DNA of 64,000 bases from Alistipes senegalensis JC50. GTDB lineage: Bacteria > Bacteroidota > Bacteroidia > Bacteroidales > Rikenellaceae. Below the pieces are notes generated by a model, which saw only the letters and a list, made by a program, of their open reading frames with translations, had not been told where the DNA came from and did no database searches. Of this stretch, positions 17,133-25,585 are shown piece after piece; position 1 is the first letter of the stretch, and each line of letters starts with the position of its first letter. The DNA is taken from NCBI RefSeq assembly GCF_025145645.1, contig NZ_CP102252.1:3959198-4023197 (forward strand), in the 5' to 3' direction. The position numbers and the translations under genes are program-made.

Positions 17133-17900
17133 ATGTCGAAATTGAAAATCGAGACGGGAAGTTCCCCCGCCGGGGAAGGTTTCAGCATCACCGTGACCGA
17201 AAAAGGGCCCTATCTGGTCTACGGGCGTCCGCCGCTGGCCGAGCAGTTCATCATGCCCAACGAGAACAACGAAAGCTGGTATTTTCAGGAGGGGCGCCAC
17301 TTCTCGACCGAAGCCGAACCCACGGCGCTATGCCGCTGCGGGGCGTCGAAGCGCAATCCCTACTGCGACGGAAGCCACGAAAGAGCCAAATGGGACCCGA
17401 CCCTCACGGCGCAATCCGAACCGCTGCTCGACAAGGCCGAGGTGATCGAAGGGGGCACGCTCGACATGACCGATAATCCCGAATACTGCGTTTTCGCGCG
17501 CTTCTGTCACCCGGCGGGCGACGCATGGGCGCTCACCGAACAGTCGTCCGACCCCGAAGCGCGCCGGATGGCGATCCGCGAAACGTCGATGTGCCCCAGC
17601 GGCCGGCTCACGGCATGGGACAAAAGTTCGGGAAAGCCTTTCGAATTCCGCTTCGAGCCCAGTCTCGGGCTGATCGAGGACGTCACCATCGGCAGCAGCG
17701 GCGGACTGTGGATTCGCGGCGGCATCCCCCTGCGGCGCGAGACGGGCAAGACCTACGAAATCCGCAACCGCGTGGTCGTCTGCCGCTGCGGACAGTCGGC
17801 GAACAAACCCTATTGCGACGGCACGCACGCCGCGATCAAGTGGCGCGACGACCTCGAAGGGGAACCCGTCGGCGAAACGCTTCCCGAAGAGGTCTACTGA
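17133..17900 (+). CDS. Iron-sulfur protein with two CDGSH domains and a central 4Fe-4S-like domain
   Basis: Predicted 255-residue soluble Fe-S protein. Two CDGSH-type 2Fe-2S motifs are intact: CRCGASKRNPYCDGSH at about residues 67-82 and CRCGQSANKPYCDGTH at about 217-232, each with three Cys and one His. Between them, about residues 110-190, lies a segment with YCVFARFCH and MCPSGRLTAWD. This resembles the single-cluster 4Fe-4S (DUF1271-like) domain found with CDGSH in bacteria. The role is not established; redox or cluster transfer is plausible. It stands alone between facing terminators. Confidence 0.86.
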   Translation: MSKLKIETGSSPAGEGFSITVTEKGPYLVYGRPPLAEQFIMPNENNESWYFQEGRHFSTEAEPTALCRCGASKRNPYCDGSHERAKWDPTLTAQSEPLLDKAEVIEGGTLDMTDNPEYCVFARFCHPAGDAWALTEQSSDPEARRMAIRETSMCPSGRLTAWDKSSGKPFEFRFEPSLGLIEDVTIGSSGGLWIRGGIPLRRETGKTYEIRNRVVVCRCGQSANKPYCDGTHAAIKWRDDLEGEPVGETLPEEVY

Positions 17901-17939
17901 AACGAACGAGAGAGCCCGCAAGGCTCTCTCGTTCGTTTC
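17901..17939. terminator. Bidirectional terminator between the CDGSH and esterase genes
   Basis: A 17-bp perfect stem (17901-17917 with 17923-17939, loop CGCAA) begins at the CDGSH stop codon and reaches the 3' end of the converging esterase gene. Confidence 0.85.
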
Positions 17940-18756
17940 AGTTCCGAGGCGTCTGCCGCTGGAAATAGCGGTGGAAAAAGAGCACCTGATAGGGGAGCGA
18001 GTTGGACCAATAAGCGAAGTTGTGTTCTCCGGGGCGCGTCAGAAAATCGTGCCCCACGCCGCGCTGCATCAGCTTCTCGTGCAGATTCATATTCACCCGA
18101 TAAAAGAAATCCCGATAACCGCAGTCGATCACGAGGGCCAGCTCGCCGTCGCGGAGTCCGTCGATCTGGTTGATGACCGTATGCGCATCCCAGCGTTCGG
18201 GATTCTCTTTCAGTTCGCCCAGCTGCTTTTTCATCTCCCACGAATCGGGGAAAGGGCGTATGTCCACACCTCCGGAGGTCGAACCTGCGGCCCCGAAGCG
18301 GTCCTTATGGCGCAGAGCGGTCCACAAGGCCCCGTGACCGCCCATGCTGAGGCCTGTGACGGCGCGCCCTTCGCGCGAGGGGATCGTCGGGTAGTGCGCG
18401 TCGATCCAGTCGGGAAACTCCTGCGAGACGAAGGTCTCGAACTGCGACGCAGGATCGAGGGGGCTGTCCCAATACCAACTGTTCTCGCCGTCGGGGCAGG
18501 CGATGATCATGCCGTAGGCGTCGGCCAGCGGACGCAGGTCCGTGATGTTGCGCTGCCAGGTCATGTACGAACCGCTGTAACCGTGCAGCAGGTAGAGGAC
18601 GGGCATGCGCCGCCCCGCACCGGCGTCGGGAACCACGACCAGCGCCGGAATGTCGCGCTGCATCTTCGCGCTGAAAACCGCCACGGTATCGATCCTTGCC
18701 GCAGAGGCGGTCGCCGCGGCGAGGAGGAAGCAAAGGATCAGAGTGTATTTTCTCAT
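17938..18756 (-). CDS. Secreted esterase of the alpha/beta-hydrolase fold (esterase D / feruloyl esterase-like)
   Basis: Predicted periplasmic or exported hydrolase of 272 residues with a Sec signal peptide cleaved after about residue 19 (ATASAA). The oxyanion region is LYLLHGYSGSYMTW. The nucleophile elbow is GLSMGG (Ser about residue 146), the acid is likely the Asp in IDCGYRD, and the His is in GEHNFAYW. This is the layout of the putative esterase (PF00756) family, which includes S-formylglutathione hydrolases, antigen 85 and feruloyl esterases. The signal peptide argues for an extracytoplasmic carbohydrate or acyl ester substrate. It is downstream of floA on the same strand with a 67-bp gap and may be read from that operon. 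Confidence 0.84.
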   Translation of the reverse strand: MRKYTLILCFLLAAATASAARIDTVAVFSAKMQRDIPALVVVPDAGAGRRMPVLYLLHGYSGSYMTWQRNITDLRPLADAYGMIIACPDGENSWYWDSPLDPASQFETFVSQEFPDWIDAHYPTIPSREGRAVTGLSMGGHGALWTALRHKDRFGAAGSTSGGVDIRPFPDSWEMKKQLGELKENPERWDAHTVINQIDGLRDGELALVIDCGYRDFFYRVNMNLHEKLMQRGVGHDFLTRPGEHNFAYWSNSLPYQVLFFHRYFQRQTPRN

Positions 18757-18823
18757 AGCGTTCGGAATATTTCACAAAAAAGGGTACGCACGACGCGCAC
18801 CCCCGATAACAAATCCCTCGGAG

Positions 18824-19795
18824 TTATTTCTTCTCCGGTTTCGCAATGGTCTCGCGCATCTGCGTGTCGGCCATGATATTCTTCATCTTGTAGTAGTCCA
18901 TGACCCCCAGATTGCCGCTGCGGAAGGCTTCGGCCATGGCCAGCGGCACCTCGGCCTCGGCCAGAATCACCTTGGCGCGGGCGTCCTGCGCCTTGGCCTT
19001 GTTCTCCTGTTCGAGGGCCACGGCCATTGCGCGGCGCTCCTCGGCCTTCGCCTGGGCGATGTTCTTGTCGGCCTGCGCCTGATCCATCTGCAACTGGGCG
19101 CCGATGTTCTTGCCCACGTCAATGTCGGCGATGTCGATCGATAGGATTTCGAAAGCCGTTCCGGCATCGAGGCCCTTTTCGAGCACCACGCGCGAAATCG
19201 AATCGGGATTTTCGAGCACGATCTTGTGCGACGCCGCCGAACCGATCGACGAAACGATGCCTTCGCCGACACGCGCCAGCACGGTCTCCTCACCGGCTCC
19301 GCCGACCAGCTGCTTGATGTTGGCGCGCACCGTGACGCGGGCCTTGGCGATCAGCTGGATGCCGTCCTTGGCCACGGCGGCCACGGGAGGCGTATTGATG
19401 ACCTTCGGATTCACGGACATCTGCACGGCCTCGAACACGTCGCGGCCCGCCAGATCGATGGCCGTCGCCATCTTGAAATCCAGCAGGATATTGGCTTTCT
19501 GCGCCGAAACGAGGGCATGCACCACGTTCGTAACGTTGCCGCCGGCGAGATAGTGGGCTTCCAGTTCGTTGGGATTGAGCGAAAGGCCGGCTTTCGTGCT
19601 CTCGATCATCGAGGAGACGATCACCGAGGGCGGCACCTTGCGCCAACGCATCAGGACGAGTTGCAGCAGGCTGATGCGCACGCCCGACACCAGCGCCGAG
19701 AACCACAGTCCCACCGGGATGAAATAGAAGATGAGCCAGATCGCAAAGAGGCTCACGAAGACGATCAATACGATCATTCCTGCCTGTAAATCCAT
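18824..19795 (-). CDS. floA: Flotillin-like membrane microdomain protein FloA
   Basis: Scaffold protein of bacterial membrane microdomains, 323 residues, near-identical in length to Bacillus FloA. One N-terminal membrane hairpin (about residues 5-30) is followed by the SPFH/band-7 region. Recognisable FloA (UPF0365) stretches are [27 protein letters not shown]-type IINTPP (here [14 protein letters not shown]) and [20 protein letters not shown]. The C-terminal third is an Ala/Glu/Lys coiled coil ([20 protein letters not shown]) used for oligomerisation. It follows the NfeD-type gene by 12 bp, the usual FloA partner, so they are surely one operon. Confidence 0.94.
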   Translation of the reverse strand: MDLQAGMIVLIVFVSLFAIWLIFYFIPVGLWFSALVSGVRISLLQLVLMRWRKVPPSVIVSSMIESTKAGLSLNPNELEAHYLAGGNVTNVVHALVSAQKANILLDFKMATAIDLAGRDVFEAVQMSVNPKVINTPPVAAVAKDGIQLIAKARVTVRANIKQLVGGAGEETVLARVGEGIVSSIGSAASHKIVLENPDSISRVVLEKGLDAGTAFEILSIDIADIDVGKNIGAQLQMDQAQADKNIAQAKAEERRAMAVALEQENKAKAQDARAKVILAEAEVPLAMAEAFRSGNLGVMDYYKMKNIMADTQMRETIAKPEKK

Positions 19796-19807
19796 AGTGT
19801 AGTGTTG

Positions 19808-20278
19808 TTATTTGATAGTTTTGACGATAACGCTGAAATTCTCGAAGCCCACGACCTCGACATCGCGCTGCGGATCGACATAGGTTCCGAGCGACTTGGC
19901 CTCGTAGGTGCGTCCGCCGATCTCGACCTTGCCCATGGGCGAGAGGCGCGAGAGAGTCACGCCGCGGTCACCGACCTGCAACTCCTCGGAGGGCAGGAGG
20001 GGCGTACTCGACGAGCGGATCTCCTGTTTGAGCGAAAAACGCTGCCATGTCTTCGCCCGCAGGGAGATGACCGTGACGACGAGCGACAGCGCCAGAATGA
20101 TGACGATGACCAGAATCCCCGCCCCGGTCCCGAAGTCGCGGAAAGCGAGGTAGACCGAACTTCCGTAGCAGACCAGCGCCAGCAGAGCGCCGATCGACAC
20201 GCCGGGCAGCAGGACGAGTTCGGCCACCAGAAACAGCAGGCCGAAGAAAACGAGCAGTACGATATAGAATATCTCCAT
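19808..20278 (-). CDS. NfeD-like membrane protein, FloA partner
   Basis: Short NfeD-family protein of 156 residues. Three or four transmembrane helices occupy residues ~1-75 (IVLLVFFGLLFLVAELVLLPG, shortened, is the first). A C-terminal OB-fold domain follows (LQVGDRGVTLSRLSPMGKVEIGG and YVDPQRDVEVVGFE). In many bacteria NfeD2/YuaF-type genes sit directly before a flotillin and the products act together in membrane organisation. Here the order and the 12-bp spacing to floA are conserved. Confidence 0.88.
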   Translation of the reverse strand: MEIFYIVLLVFFGLLFLVAELVLLPGVSIGALLALVCYGSSVYLAFRDFGTGAGILVIVIILALSLVVTVISLRAKTWQRFSLKQEIRSSSTPLLPSEELQVGDRGVTLSRLSPMGKVEIGGRTYEAKSLGTYVDPQRDVEVVGFENFSVIVKTIK

Positions 20279-20320
20279 AAGGCTGTATAATATTGCAATA
20301 AAGATAGGGAAATTTTTCGG

Positions 20321-21880
20321 TTATTCGGCGATCTCGGCGACTTTTATTTCCAATGCGGCGTCCGCTTGCCGTATGGCGTCGGCCAGCCGTTCGGCGACGG
20401 CCCTGTCGTCGAACGACCCGACGATGAAGAGCTGCTGTCCCACGCGGGAGAGTTCATAGCCCCCGGCCGCGGCGGCGATCACCTGCTTCACCTCGTCCGA
20501 AAGGGCGTCGGTCCCGGTGATCTCGACCCGGTAGAGGAGCTTTTGCGAATCGGGTTCGAGCGACAGGTTGCGATACGCACCGTCGGTCCACACCACGATT
20601 TCGGGCCGCACGAAGCCGCGTTTTTTCAGCAGCGCCTGCGCCGCCTCGGCCTCGTCCAGCGTGGCGAAACCGCCCGTATAGTAGCACCACTTGCCGGCAT
20701 CGTTCACCAGATAGAAGAGCGGGTAGGCCCCCCGGAACGTCGCCGCGGCGCGTTTGGTGTTGTAGGTCCCCAGCAGGATGCGGTAAATCGTGCCGTTGGC
20801 GTAGACCTTGCATTCGGGGATCGGATGCTGGTAGGAGTATTTCGGCGTCGAAGAGAAAGCCACGCTGTCGTAGTCGAGGAAATAGCGCTCGGCGACATCG
20901 ACCCGCGGCAGGCGGTAGTCGATCGCCTTCAGCTGCGCCGCCACGCCTTTCAGCGAATCGCGCGCGGCGTCCAGCCCCAAAACGCCGGCCACCGAAGCCT
21001 CATAATCGACGATCACCCGCTTGCGCAGCAGATAGTCCGCCACGGCGTCCGAAGCCGTCTCGTCCTGCAACGCCGACAACTGCCGCGCAGCCTCCGAGAG
21101 CTCCTCCTCCTCGCGGGCGAGAATATCCTCCTTGCCCATCTTGTCGAGCAGATAGCCGTAAGCGTAGTTCTTGTTGTCGAAGATGTAGTTCCACGTCGCG
21201 GCCAGCGAGTCGGCCAGCACGCCGTTCATCCCCTGCAAAGTCTTGTAGCGTTCGTATATCTCGATGGCTTCGGCCTCGGTCTGCACCGCGGCGTAGGATT
21301 CGGCCAGTTCGGAAAGCGTCCCGTGGTTGGCGAAATAGCGGTTGACATAGTCCACGGCCCGCATTTCCAACCGCTGGGCATTGCGCAGGGCCTCATAATC
21401 CCCGGCCGGGAGATGCTCGCGGAAGTAGAGATTGTCCACCAGATTGCGGACCTTCAGCGAATCGGGAACCGTCGCCGCAGGATCGGCCGCAGCGGGTCCC
21501 GCAGGCTGCTGGGCCGCACCGTTCAGGTTGGCCAGGACCCACTCCTGTTCGATGGTGTTGATGCGGTCGATCAGACGCCCTTTGGCGTTGCGGATCTCGA
21601 AAATCCGGCTCTCCTGCTGCAAAATCTCCTGCGAAAGCTCCTGACGCCGCGAAGGGTCCTCGCGCAGCCGCTGGCGCATGCGCTCCACGGCGTTCACGAT
21701 CGAATCCTCGCGCAGCTGCAACTGCGCGTCCTCACGCAGCAGCGACATGTACTCCGCGTTGCCTTCCAGCCCGGCGATACGGGCCTCCACCTTCGGCTGC
21801 TGGGCATGCAGCGCACCGGCAGTCAGAAAAGCCGCGCCCAGCGCATATATGAAAACCTTGCGAAACATAGCTTGGGTCAT
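20321..21880 (-). CDS. SPOR-domain-containing periplasmic protein
   Basis: Predicted exported protein of 519 residues; the function is not known. An N-terminal signal peptide (FRKVFIYALGAAFLTAGALHA) follows the ATG, cleaved near AQQ. Residues ~25-320 are mostly charged helices with coiled-coil character. The last ~190 residues contain two SPOR-like modules: a segment with YRILLGTYNTKRAAATFRG and YYTGGFATLDEAEAAQALLKK, then one with LFIVGSFDDRAVAERLADAI. SPOR domains bind denuded peptidoglycan glycan strands. The start at 21880 overlaps the trkH stop (ATGA); an ATG at 21868 directly before the signal peptide is an alternative. Confidence 0.72.
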   Translation of the reverse strand: MTQAMFRKVFIYALGAAFLTAGALHAQQPKVEARIAGLEGNAEYMSLLREDAQLQLREDSIVNAVERMRQRLREDPSRRQELSQEILQQESRIFEIRNAKGRLIDRINTIEQEWVLANLNGAAQQPAGPAAADPAATVPDSLKVRNLVDNLYFREHLPAGDYEALRNAQRLEMRAVDYVNRYFANHGTLSELAESYAAVQTEAEAIEIYERYKTLQGMNGVLADSLAATWNYIFDNKNYAYGYLLDKMGKEDILAREEEELSEAARQLSALQDETASDAVADYLLRKRVIVDYEASVAGVLGLDAARDSLKGVAAQLKAIDYRLPRVDVAERYFLDYDSVAFSSTPKYSYQHPIPECKVYANGTIYRILLGTYNTKRAAATFRGAYPLFYLVNDAGKWCYYTGGFATLDEAEAAQALLKKRGFVRPEIVVWTDGAYRNLSLEPDSQKLLYRVEITGTDALSDEVKQVIAAAAGGYELSRVGQQLFIVGSFDDRAVAERLADAIRQADAALEIKVAEIAE

Positions 21881-23322
21881 CTCCACCATTTAATGAAAAA
21901 AATCTGTATCAGTCCGAAAATCTCCAGACGCCCCAGCAGCATCAGCAGCGAGTTGGAAACCTTGAACGCCGCGGGCATCGCCGAGAAGTTGTCCATCGAA
22001 CCGACCTCTCCGAATCCGGGTCCGACGTTGCCCATCGAAGCCACGGCCCCCGAGAAGCTGGTCGTCAGATCGACGCCGAGCATCGTACCGAAAACCGTGC
22101 CGGCGAGAATGAACATCAGGTAAGTGACGATGAAAATCATCACCGAATGCAGCGCCTCGTTCTCCTGGATCACGCCGTCGAGCTTGATGCGTATGACGGC
22201 GTTGGGGTGCTGCTGCTGGCGCAGGCGCGTGCGCATCATCTTCCCGGCCAGCACCAGCCGGTTGATCTTGATGCCTCCCGCCGTGGAGCCCGCACAGGAG
22301 CAGACGATCGACCCGAAGATCAGCAGGATGACGGCGAACGAGGTCCACGTATTGGAGTCGGCCGTGGCGAATCCCGTGGTGGTCACCACCGACACGAACT
22401 GGAACATCGCATAGCGGAACGACGCCGTCAGCGTGGGGTAGAGGTCCGCGGCATAGAGGCTCACGGCGATCAGCACACCCCCGGTCAGCAACATCCCCAG
22501 GTACCAGCGCGTCACCTCCGAGCGGAAAATGTTGTTGCGCTTGCCGGTCACCGTAGAGTAGATCAGTCCGAAATGGATACCGGCCGTGGCCATTGTGAAG
22601 ATCAGTATCGTGTCGATCATCGGGCTGTTGAAATAGGCCACGCTGGCGTTCTTGGTCGAAAATCCGCTCGTGGCGCAGGCCGACATGGCGTGGCACAGCG
22701 AGTCGAACCAGTTCATGCCCGCCATTTTGAGCATTACGGTCGAAAGGATCGTCAACCCCACGTAGACCACCAGCAGAATCTGCACGATGATCTGCGACCG
22801 GTAGCGGTAGTTGTCCTTGGCCATCGTCGAGAGCTCCACGTTGGAGAGCATCATCTTGCTGCGGCCCATCGACGGCAGGATCACCAGCGCGAACATCACC
22901 ACTCCCATACCGCCGATCCAGGTCGAGGACATGCGCCAGAACTGCAATCCGCGCGGCAGGGCCTCGACATCGTTCAGGATCGTCGATCCGGTGGTCGTGA
23001 GGCCCGAAACGCTCTCGAACCACGCATTGACCAACGAAAACTCCCCGCCCCAGATCAGGTAGGGGAACATCGACACGACGCAGGCCACGAGCCACGCCCC
23101 CACGACAATGCAGAAGCCCTCCTTGTTGGTGATCTGCTCGCGCTTCTCGACGAAAATCAGCGGAAAAGCGCCCAGCAGGGCCGTGAGCAGCGAGGAGAGA
23201 AGCAGGGGATAGAATGCCGAATCCACGCCGCTGAGGTAGGAAATTCCCGCCGAAAGCAGCATGAACGTCGCAATGAAGAGCATCACGACTCCCACATACC
23301 GTAAGACCACATCTACCCGCAT
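21877..23322 (-). CDS. trkH: TrkH-family potassium uptake protein
   Basis: Ion-translocating subunit of a Trk/Ktr potassium system, 481 residues with about ten membrane segments. Selectivity-filter loops of the four pseudo-repeats can be seen: SGLTTTGST, SACATSGFSTKN, VVTTTGFATADS and ASMGNVGPGFGEVG, each keeping the central glycine. The intramembrane gate region SCAGSTAGGIKINR is typical of TrkH. No cytoplasmic TrkA/KtrA NAD-binding subunit is encoded in this window. It is preceded by the HAMP-sensor gene with a 4-bp gap and overlaps the SPOR gene. Confidence 0.92.
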   Translation of the reverse strand: MRVDVVLRYVGVVMLFIATFMLLSAGISYLSGVDSAFYPLLLSSLLTALLGAFPLIFVEKREQITNKEGFCIVVGAWLVACVVSMFPYLIWGGEFSLVNAWFESVSGLTTTGSTILNDVEALPRGLQFWRMSSTWIGGMGVVMFALVILPSMGRSKMMLSNVELSTMAKDNYRYRSQIIVQILLVVYVGLTILSTVMLKMAGMNWFDSLCHAMSACATSGFSTKNASVAYFNSPMIDTILIFTMATAGIHFGLIYSTVTGKRNNIFRSEVTRWYLGMLLTGGVLIAVSLYAADLYPTLTASFRYAMFQFVSVVTTTGFATADSNTWTSFAVILLIFGSIVCSCAGSTAGGIKINRLVLAGKMMRTRLRQQQHPNAVIRIKLDGVIQENEALHSVMIFIVTYLMFILAGTVFGTMLGVDLTTSFSGAVASMGNVGPGFGEVGSMDNFSAMPAAFKVSNSLLMLLGRLEIFGLIQIFFIKWWR

Positions 23323-23326
23323 GGCG

Positions 23327-24130
23327 TCAGACTTTATTCTGTTTGGAAAGGTTTATGAGCGTCTCTATCTTCTCTTTGAGTTCCAGCACTTCGTCCTTGA
23401 AATCGCCCTTGACGGCGAACGGCACGCGGAACGCGAGCCAGTCGCCCAGCCCCTTGTTCATCCGTTCGATGGGCGTCACGCAGTAGAGCGACATGAAGTA
23501 GAAGAGCATCAGCACGATGGCGATCATCACGGCCACCGAGATCAGCACCGGCGTAACGGCCCGGTAGGCGTTTTTCTTCATCTGCTCGGCGCGCGGCACC
23601 AGCGAACTCTGCGTCGAGGTCATGTAGCTTTTGATGGCGGCGGTCAGGCGGCCGTAGAGCACCTGGTACTCGTCGCTGTACCACCTGCTGCCGAGCGAAT
23701 CGGCGCAGTTCGCGTCCACCGGAGCCGCCGTCCGGGCAGCGGCGCTTCCGGCCCCTCCGAAAGCGAGGAAATTGTCCGTCAGTAGCCGCAGTTCGGTCGT
23801 GGCGAAGGCCAGCGAATCGAGGAACGATTTTTCGAGGGCCTCGCTCTGAGCCACCAGCAGCGTGTTTTCGAGCCGCTCCATACTGGTGCGGCAAAGGCTG
23901 TCGCACGACCGGTCGCCGAAGACCGAGAGTCTGATGAACGCAATGTTCTGCTCGTGGGCCGCGTCGAGCATCTCCTTGGCCAGTTCGATGTTGCGTTTGT
24001 TGGCCTTGAGGATCTCCCCCGTATCGCGGCTCAGGCGGCTCAGTTCGAGAAACGAGACCATCCCCGAAAAAAACAGCAGGCAGACGATGCTCAGAAACCC
24101 GACCGTCACCCGTTTGCGCATACCTGTCAT
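23327..24130 (-). CDS. Membrane sensor-like protein with periplasmic helical domain and HAMP-type segment, no output domain
   Basis: Predicted inner-membrane protein of 267 residues. TM1 lies at about residues 6-28 (VGFLSIVCLLFFSGMVSF). A helical periplasmic domain of roughly 150 residues resembles four-helix-bundle sensors. TM2 is VLISVAVMIAIVLMLFYFM (about residues 195-213), followed by a HAMP-like segment (VTPIERMNKGLGDW to DEVLELKEKIETLI). The protein ends there, with no kinase, cyclase or chemotaxis output. The ATG at 24130 is chosen because further upstream starts lie in the -7 box (24176-24183). It sits 4 bp before trkH, which suggests a role in that transporter's control. This is inference only. 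Confidence 0.62.
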   Translation of the reverse strand: MTGMRKRVTVGFLSIVCLLFFSGMVSFLELSRLSRDTGEILKANKRNIELAKEMLDAAHEQNIAFIRLSVFGDRSCDSLCRTSMERLENTLLVAQSEALEKSFLDSLAFATTELRLLTDNFLAFGGAGSAAARTAAPVDANCADSLGSRWYSDEYQVLYGRLTAAIKSYMTSTQSSLVPRAEQMKKNAYRAVTPVLISVAVMIAIVLMLFYFMSLYCVTPIERMNKGLGDWLAFRVPFAVKGDFKDEVLELKEKIETLINLSKQNKV

Positions 24131-24175
24131 AGCATTCAAAATTAACTTATCGGCAAAACCGCATCCTATATTCTG

Positions 24176-24183
24176 CAAATATA
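24176..24183 (-). promoter_or_regulatory. -7 box of the sensor-trkH-SPOR cluster
   Basis: TATATTTG on the minus strand, predicting a start near 24168 and a 5' leader of about 38 nt to the ATG at 24130. Confidence 0.6.
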
Positions 24184-24187
24184 GTGA

Positions 24188-25486
24188 TTAATCCCGGATT
24201 TCCCCCATCAGGTCGTGAGAATCGTCCATCGCACCGAGTTTCACGCGGCAGAGGGTGTTGACTTTCGCAGCGTCGTAGGGAGCTTTCACCCGCCGGTAGT
24301 TGCCCGTAAATCCGAACATCATGCCTCCGCGGCGCGTGCTTTCGAAGAGCACCGTATCCTCCGTTCCGACGGCCCGGGCGCAGAAATCGCCGTGCAGGCG
24401 GTCGCAGAGGCCCTCCAGCTCGGCCACGCGGGCCGTAGCCACCGACGGCTGCACCTTGCCGGGCAGATCGACGGCCGGAGTTCCGGGACGCTCCGAAAAG
24501 GGAAAGATATGCAGGAAAGCGGGCTCCAACCCCGCCAGAAAATCATAGGTCGTGCGGAAATCGGCATCGGTCTCGCCCGGGAACCCGACGATCACGTCGA
24601 TCCCGATAAAGGCGTCGGGCATCAGCCGCCGGACAGCCGCGATACGCTCGGCGAAACGCGCCGTGGTGTAGCGGCGGCGCATCAGCCCGAGTATCCGGTC
24701 CGAACCGCTCTGAAGCGGAATATGGAAGTGATGCATGAATTTAGGTGACGCGGCGCAAAAGGCTATGATTTCATCGGTTAGCAGATTCGGTTCGATCGAC
24801 GAAATGCGGTAGCGCCCGATCCCCTCGACCTCGTTCAGCGCCCGCAGCAGGTCGATGAATTTCTCGCCCGTCGTGCGGCCGAAATCCCCCATGTTGACAC
24901 CCGTCAGCACGATCTCCTTCTGACCCGCCGCCGCGATCTGACGCGCCTCGTCCACGAGGTCGGCGATCGGGAGGTTGCGGCTCGATCCGCGGGCGTAATG
25001 GATCGTACAATAAGAACAGCAGTAGTCGCAACCGTCCTGCACTTTCAGGAAAGCGCGCGTGCGGTCGCCGCTCGAAAAGGCCGCGAAGAACGACGTGAGC
25101 GAATCGGTGTCGCAGCTGTACACCTGCGCACGGCCCTTTCCCGACAGTTCAACCACCCGTTTGAATAACTCGCCCTTATCGTTATTACTCAGCACAATAT
25201 CGACGCCGTCTATCGCGGCTATCTCCTGCGGTTTCAGCTGCGCGTAACACCCCGTCACGGCGATGATCGCCCCGGGGTTGCGGCGGTGGAGCTTGCGGAT
25301 CAGGTTGCGGCATTTCTTGTCGGCGTGCTCGGTCACCGAGCAGCTGTTGATGACGCAGATGTCCGCTTCGGCCGTAGGGGCCACGCGGACGAAGCCGCCG
25401 CGCTCGAACTCACGGGCGAGGGTGGAGGACTCCGAAAAATTGAGCTTGCAGCCCAAAGTATGAAAATTGACTCTGCGAGGTTGCAT
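24188..25486 (-). CDS. mtaB: tRNA t6A37 methylthiotransferase MtaB
   Basis: Radical-SAM methylthiotransferase that converts t6A37 to ms2t6A37 in tRNAs reading ANN codons. It has 432 residues. The N-terminal UPF0004 domain has its three cluster cysteines (TLGCKLNFSE, INSCSVTEHADKK, VTGCYAQL). The radical-SAM motif CDYCCSYC (CxxxCxxC) lies about residue 150. A C-terminal TRAM-like segment follows (FTGNYRRVKAPYDAAK). The start at 25486 gives the canonical N-terminus MQPRRVNFHTLG; longer in-frame extensions would overlap the divergent permease gene. The NVNMGDFGRTTG-type region (here TGVNMGDFGR) fits MtaB rather than MiaB. Confidence 0.92.
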   Translation of the reverse strand: MQPRRVNFHTLGCKLNFSESSTLAREFERGGFVRVAPTAEADICVINSCSVTEHADKKCRNLIRKLHRRNPGAIIAVTGCYAQLKPQEIAAIDGVDIVLSNNDKGELFKRVVELSGKGRAQVYSCDTDSLTSFFAAFSSGDRTRAFLKVQDGCDYCCSYCTIHYARGSSRNLPIADLVDEARQIAAAGQKEIVLTGVNMGDFGRTTGEKFIDLLRALNEVEGIGRYRISSIEPNLLTDEIIAFCAASPKFMHHFHIPLQSGSDRILGLMRRRYTTARFAERIAAVRRLMPDAFIGIDVIVGFPGETDADFRTTYDFLAGLEPAFLHIFPFSERPGTPAVDLPGKVQPSVATARVAELEGLCDRLHGDFCARAVGTEDTVLFESTRRGGMMFGFTGNYRRVKAPYDAAKVNTLCRVKLGAMDDSHDLMGEIRD

Positions 25487-25557
25487 AGATTCGTGTTTTT
25501 CCGGCACGAAATTACGAAAACTGTGCGAAAGGAGGAGGCGTTTCCGATAAAAAAGCG

Positions 25558-25565
25558 TAAATTTG
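25558..25565 (+). promoter_or_regulatory. -7 box of the metal permease gene
   Basis: TAAATTTG matches TAnnTTTG and lies 20 bp before the ATG at 25586. Confidence 0.55.
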
Positions 25566-25585
25566 CGCGCAATTAAAGAAGATGT

